A DNA stretch of 64,000 nucleotides from Pseudonocardia nematodicida (GTDB lineage: Bacteria > Actinomycetota > Actinomycetes > Mycobacteriales > Pseudonocardiaceae): the NCBI RefSeq assembly GCF_040105385.1, contig NZ_JBEDNQ010000017.1, positions 1-64,000 of the forward strand, read 5' to 3'. Numbering within the stretch: the first letter of the stretch is position 1; the number at the start of each line of letters is the position of its first letter. The notes under the pieces were generated by a model that was not told the DNA's origin, ran no database searches, and saw nothing but the letters and a program-made list of their open reading frames with translations. Shown here piece by piece: positions 60,904 to 64,000 of this stretch. Made by a program: the position numbers and the translations under genes.

Positions 60904-61095
60904 TCAGACCTTCGCGACCTTCCCGCCCTTGATGCAGGAGGTGCAGGCGTTGATGCGGCGGCGGTTGCCACCGTTGATCGCGGCCCGGACGGTCTGGATG
61001 TTCGGGTTCCAGCGGCGGTGGGTGCGGCGGTGCGAGTGCGAGACGGACATGCCGAAGCCCGGACCCTTGCCACAGACGTCGCAGACGGCAGCCAC
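60904..61095 (-). CDS. rpmB: 50S ribosomal protein L28, zinc-binding (C+) form
   Basis: 63 aa. The typical MAAVCDVCGKGPGFG start, SHSHRRTHRRWNPN core and CTSC end. CxxC pairs at C5/C8 and C51/C54 form the zinc ribbon of the C+ type of L28. Start GTG 61095 with GAGGAG eight bases upstream; an in-frame GTG at 61104 would abut the ribosome-binding site. Actinobacteria often carry a second, zinc-free L28 under Zur control, but none is in this window. It precedes, divergently, DAK2 and recG. Confidence 0.95.
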   Translation of the reverse strand: MAAVCDVCGKGPGFGMSVSHSHRRTHRRWNPNIQTVRAAINGGNRRRINACTSCIKGGKVAKV

Positions 61096-61158
61096 GTCGG
61101 ACACTCCTCAGGTTGGGAATACTTCACGAAGCCCGGGTGTGCCGGGGCTCGGCCGTCG

Positions 61159-61164
61159 AGTCTA
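61159..61164 (-). promoter_or_regulatory. Probable -10 element (TAGACT, minus strand) of rpmB
   Basis: TAGACT on the minus strand, ~64 nt upstream of the rpmB start, in the divergent rpmB/DAK2 region. Confidence 0.45.
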
Positions 61165-61227
61165 GCCGCCCGTGCACCGCCCTCCACCCCGGGGCCCGTG
61201 GTCCGACCGCGGCCCGGCCCGCGCACC

Positions 61228-61233
61228 TACCCT
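61228..61233 (+). promoter_or_regulatory. Likely -10 element (TACCCT) of the DAK2 gene
   Basis: TACCCT followed by exactly 6 nt and GTG 61240. The GGAGGGG between them is too close to be a Shine-Dalgarno, so a leaderless start is likely. Confidence 0.5.
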
Positions 61234-61239
61234 GGAGGG

Positions 61240-62973
61240 GTGCCCCCGACGTTCGACCCCGCGCTGCTGCGCCGCTGGATCGACGCCGTCGCCGAGCGGC
61301 TGACCGCCGGCCGGGCCGAGATCGACCGGATCAACGTCTTCCCGGTCGCCGACCACGACACCGGGTCGAACCTGCTGCTGACCGCGCGGGCGGCCGCGAC
61401 GGCGCCGCTGTCCGGCGGCCCGGCCGGTGCGGCGGCGGCGCTGGCGGCCGCCGCGGTCCGGGGTGCGCGGGGCAACTCCGGGATCATCCTCTCCCAGCTG
61501 TTCCGCGGGCTGGCCGAGGAGCTCGCCGCCGTGCCACGGACGTCCGGGGCGGCGGGGGAGCTGGCCGGGGCGCTGCGCCGGGCGGCCGCGCTGGCCACCA
61601 CGGCGATCTCCACGCCGCGGACGGGGACCGCGCTGACCGTGCTGGAGGCGGCGGCCGCGGCGCTCGCGACCCGCGCGGGGGCCGGGGCCGGCACGTCGTC
61701 GACCGCGGAGACGGAGGCGGCCACATCGCCGCCTGCACTGCGCCCGCCGCAGCGGGGTTCGGTCGCGTCGCCGCCGGAACCGGGTTCCGCCGTGTCGCCG
61801 GCGGGGCCGGCCGAGGGGCTGGCCGAGGCCGCACACCGCGCGGCGGGTGCGGCCCGGGCCGCGCTCGCCCGGGCGGCCGGGCGCCCGGCGGAGCTGGTCC
61901 GTGCGGGGGTCGTGGACGCAGGCGGGCTGGGGCTGGTCGTCGTGCTCGACGCCCTCGTCGCCGCCGCGGGCGGCACCCCCGCCCCCGCACCCCCGACCAC
62001 ACCCGCCTCCGCCCCCGGCACCGAGCCCGCCGTCGAGCCCGCCGCCGCGCCCAGGCCGGGGTCCGGGGGACCGGGTGCGGTGCACGAGGTGACCTATCTG
62101 CTCACCGTTCCCGCCGAGGGGGCGGCGCCCGCCGTGGCGGCGCTGCGGGACCGGCTGGCGGAGCTGGGGGACTGCGTCGCCGTCGCCGAGGACGGCGAGG
62201 GCGGCCGGGTCGTGCACGTCCACACCTCCGACGCGGGGCCCGCGATCGAGGCCGGGCTGGCCGCCGGGCGGGTGTCCGGGATCCGGGTCGAGGCGCTGCC
62301 GCCGTCCGTGCCGTCCCGGGCCCGGGCGGTGCTGCTGCTCGTCGAGAGCCCGGGCGCGGGGGACCTGGCCCGGCAGGCGGGCGGGGACGTCCTGGCCGCC
62401 GACACCGACCCCTCCGCCGACGACGTGCTGGCCGCGATCCGCGCCACCGGCGCCGCGCACGTCGCGGTGCTGCCCTGCGCGGAGCACCGCCGGACGGTCG
62501 CGGAGACCGCGGCCGGGCGGGCGCGCGGGGCGGGCGTGGAGGTCGTCGTCGTACCGTCGGTGTCGGTGCCGCAGGGCCTGGCCGCACTCGCCGTGCACGA
62601 TCCGGACCGGCGGGCCGCCGACGACGTCGTCGCGATGGCCGAGGCCGCGGCCGGCACCCGCACCGGTGGCCTGCGGATCGCCGAGACCGAGGCGCTCACC
62701 TGGGCCGGCCCCTGCCGGCCCGGGGAGGTGCTCGGCCTGGCCGACGGCGAGGTGGTGCTGATCGCCCCGGATCTCGCTGTCGGTGCCCTGTGGTTGGCTC
62801 ACCGCATGCTCACGGCGGGAGGGGAGCTGGTGACCGTGCTGCTGGGTGCGGCGGCGGAGGACGGGCTCGGGGAACAGCTGGCGGAGGACCTGCGGCGCAC
62901 CCACCCGGAGGTGGACGTCGTGGTGCACCGCGGTGGGCAGACGGACTTCCCGCTGGTGCTGGGGGTGGAGTAG
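61240..62973 (+). CDS. DAK2 domain-containing protein (FakA-like fatty acid/dihydroxyacetone kinase family)
   Basis: 577 aa. N-terminal DhaL/DAK2 kinase domain with the Mg/ATP motif VFPVADHDTGSNLL (36-49; the usual PDGDTGTN reads ADHDTGSN), ARGNSGIILSQLFRG, and the second-motif VVDAGGLGLVVVLDAL (about 222-238). Two low-complexity linkers (~155-190 and ~245-285) separate this from the C-terminal FakA-type middle/C region (GGRVVHVHTSDAG, CRPGEVLGLADGEVVLI). In Firmicutes FakA phosphorylates fatty acids held by FakB; no DegV/FakB gene is in the window. GTG start, leaderless. The recG ATG begins immediately after its TAG stop. Confidence 0.87.
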   Translation: MPPTFDPALLRRWIDAVAERLTAGRAEIDRINVFPVADHDTGSNLLLTARAAATAPLSGGPAGAAAALAAAAVRGARGNSGIILSQLFRGLAEELAAVPRTSGAAGELAGALRRAAALATTAISTPRTGTALTVLEAAAAALATRAGAGAGTSSTAETEAATSPPALRPPQRGSVASPPEPGSAVSPAGPAEGLAEAAHRAAGAARAALARAAGRPAELVRAGVVDAGGLGLVVVLDALVAAAGGTPAPAPPTTPASAPGTEPAVEPAAAPRPGSGGPGAVHEVTYLLTVPAEGAAPAVAALRDRLAELGDCVAVAEDGEGGRVVHVHTSDAGPAIEAGLAAGRVSGIRVEALPPSVPSRARAVLLLVESPGAGDLARQAGGDVLAADTDPSADDVLAAIRATGAAHVAVLPCAEHRRTVAETAAGRARGAGVEVVVVPSVSVPQGLAALAVHDPDRRAADDVVAMAEAAAGTRTGGLRIAETEALTWAGPCRPGEVLGLADGEVVLIAPDLAVGALWLAHRMLTAGGELVTVLLGAAAEDGLGEQLAEDLRRTHPEVDVVVHRGGQTDFPLVLGVE

Positions 62974-64000
62974 ATGGAGCGCTGGGACCTCGACAGCACG
63001 CTGGTCGGCCCGATCGGGAAGAAGGGCGCGGACCCGCTGGCGACGCTCGGGCTGGAGACGGTCGGCGACTTGCTGCGGCACTACCCGCGCCGGTACGTCG
63101 ACCGGGGCCGGCTCTCCGACATCGAGGGGCTGGTCGTCGGCGAGCACGCGACCGTCGTCGCGAAGGTGGCGAAGGTCGAGATGCGCGACATGCGGCAGCG
63201 GCGCGGGAAGATACTCAAGGCCGTCGTCCGGGACGAGAAGGGCGGCGAGCTGGACTGCACCTTCTTCAACGGGTGGAAGCTGCAGGGCTTCGTCAAGCTC
63301 GGGGCCGTCGGGGTCTTCTCCGGGAAGGTGGGCGTGTTCAACAAGCGCCTGCAGCTGACCCACCCGCAGTTCGAGGAGATCGACGAGACCGAGTCGCTGC
63401 GCCCGTTCCTGTCGGTCTACCCGGCGAACTCGAAGATCTCCTCGCAGGCGATCGCGCGCTGTACGCGACAGCTGCTGGAGCAGGTCGACGCCCCCACCGA
63501 CCCGCTGCCCGAGTCGTTGCGCGAGCGGGAGAAGCTGCCCGAGCTCGGCCAGGCGCTGCGGCGGATCCACGTGCCGGAGTCCGAATCCGATCTCTACGCC
63601 GCGCGGCACCGGCTGGTCTGGGACGAGGCGCTCGGGGTGCAGCTGGCGCTGGCCCTGCGCCGCCAGGACGCCGTGTCCCGCCCGGCGCCGGCCTGCCCGC
63701 GGCTCGACGGCGGGCTGCTCGACGCGTTCGACGCCGACCTGCCCTTCCCGCTCACCGAGGGCCAGGAGACGGTCGGACAGGAGATCGCCGCCGACCTCGC
63801 CCGCGAGCACCCGATGAACCGGCTCGTGCAGGGCGACGTCGGCGCCGGCAAGACGATCGTGGCGCTGCGCGCGATGCTGCAGGTCGTCGACGCCGGCTCG
63901 CAGGCCGCGATGCTCGCCCCCACCGAGGTGCTCGCCGCCCAGCACGCCCGCTCGCTGCGCGCGATGCTCGGCGCGCTGGGCCGGGGCGGGGAGCTCGACG
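62974..64000 (+). CDS. recG: ATP-dependent DNA helicase RecG, N-terminal part (runs off the window)
   Basis: 342 codons are inside the window. The N-terminal wedge/OB domain (~1-150; LLRHYPRRYVDRG, VKLGAVGVFSGKVG) is followed by the helicase entry QLALALRRQ and Walker A QGDVGAGKTIVALRAML near residues 287-302. RecG reverses stalled replication forks. ATG 62974 begins just after the TAG of the DAK2 gene, so cotranscribed. The rest of the helicase core is beyond the right edge. Confidence 0.95.
   Translation, partial: MERWDLDSTLVGPIGKKGADPLATLGLETVGDLLRHYPRRYVDRGRLSDIEGLVVGEHATVVAKVAKVEMRDMRQRRGKILKAVVRDEKGGELDCTFFNGWKLQGFVKLGAVGVFSGKVGVFNKRLQLTHPQFEEIDETESLRPFLSVYPANSKISSQAIARCTRQLLEQVDAPTDPLPESLREREKLPELGQALRRIHVPESESDLYAARHRLVWDEALGVQLALALRRQDAVSRPAPACPRLDGGLLDAFDADLPFPLTEGQETVGQEIAADLAREHPMNRLVQGDVGAGKTIVALRAMLQVVDAGSQAAMLAPTEVLAAQHARSLRAMLGALGRGGELD

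Overview
The window is very GC-rich DNA with actinobacterial gene content: abundant GTG starts, 4-nt start/stop overlaps, TANNNT -10 boxes placed directly before start codons, a group II truncated haemoglobin, a 180-kDa-class NAD glutamate dehydrogenase and a DivIVA-type coiled coil. Gene order and the style of dispersed palindromes suggest Pseudonocardiaceae, probably Pseudonocardia. The genus is inferred; no marker was searched. The window opens in the last ~54 nt of a 5S rRNA gene and closes inside recG.

Region 1 (0.8-20.4 kb) is a housekeeping block: an SSB paralog, ettA, a 1195-aa uncharacterised low-complexity protein, NAD-GDH, a hotdog thioesterase and a hypothetical. Then, on the minus strand, come a DivIVA-like coiled coil followed by a giant proline-rich, single-pass beta-propeller protein, glbO, an MscS channel and a PNPOx-like flavoprotein. 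The SSB paralog/ettA/gdh/thioesterase run and glbO recall the Rv2470-Rv2478c neighbourhood of Mycobacterium tuberculosis (from memory).

Region 2 (20.4-25.0 kb) holds a MocR-type regulator divergent from the PNPOx gene, then ddl, a DUF3515 protein, a stand-alone Lrp/AsnC effector domain and thiL. In many actinobacteria this set runs directly on to ung/rpmB/DAK2/recG, which here lie at 57.9-64.0 kb.

Region 3 (25.0-57.4 kb) is about 32 kb of metabolic and transport genes separating those two halves. It has (i) a glycolate/glyoxylate set: two LctP-family permeases, an NCS2 nucleobase permease, glcD-glcE-glcF and, divergently, malate synthase G; (ii) a P450 and a GNAT; (iii) two complete Mrp (Mnh) cation/proton antiporter operons facing each other, the last genes of which (mnhG and mnhG) overlap tail-to-tail by 97 bp, one operon with separate A and B subunits and the other with A and B fused; (iv) a DapA-family aldolase, a tripartite TRAP transporter and a LysR regulator, probably one catabolic unit of unknown substrate. 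No integrase, transposase or tRNA was seen at its edges.

Region 4 (57.4-64.0 kb) has a gamma-carbonic-anhydrase-like protein lacking one metal histidine, ung, a secreted S33 hydrolase with Glu at the usual catalytic Asp position, a DUF1707 protein, a zinc-type L28, a DAK2 protein and the start of recG.

Throughout, strong hairpins and palindromes sit at gene ends, two of them overlapping stop codons and one inside the reading frame of the MocR regulator. No CRISPR array, insertion sequence, prophage or tRNA was recognised.
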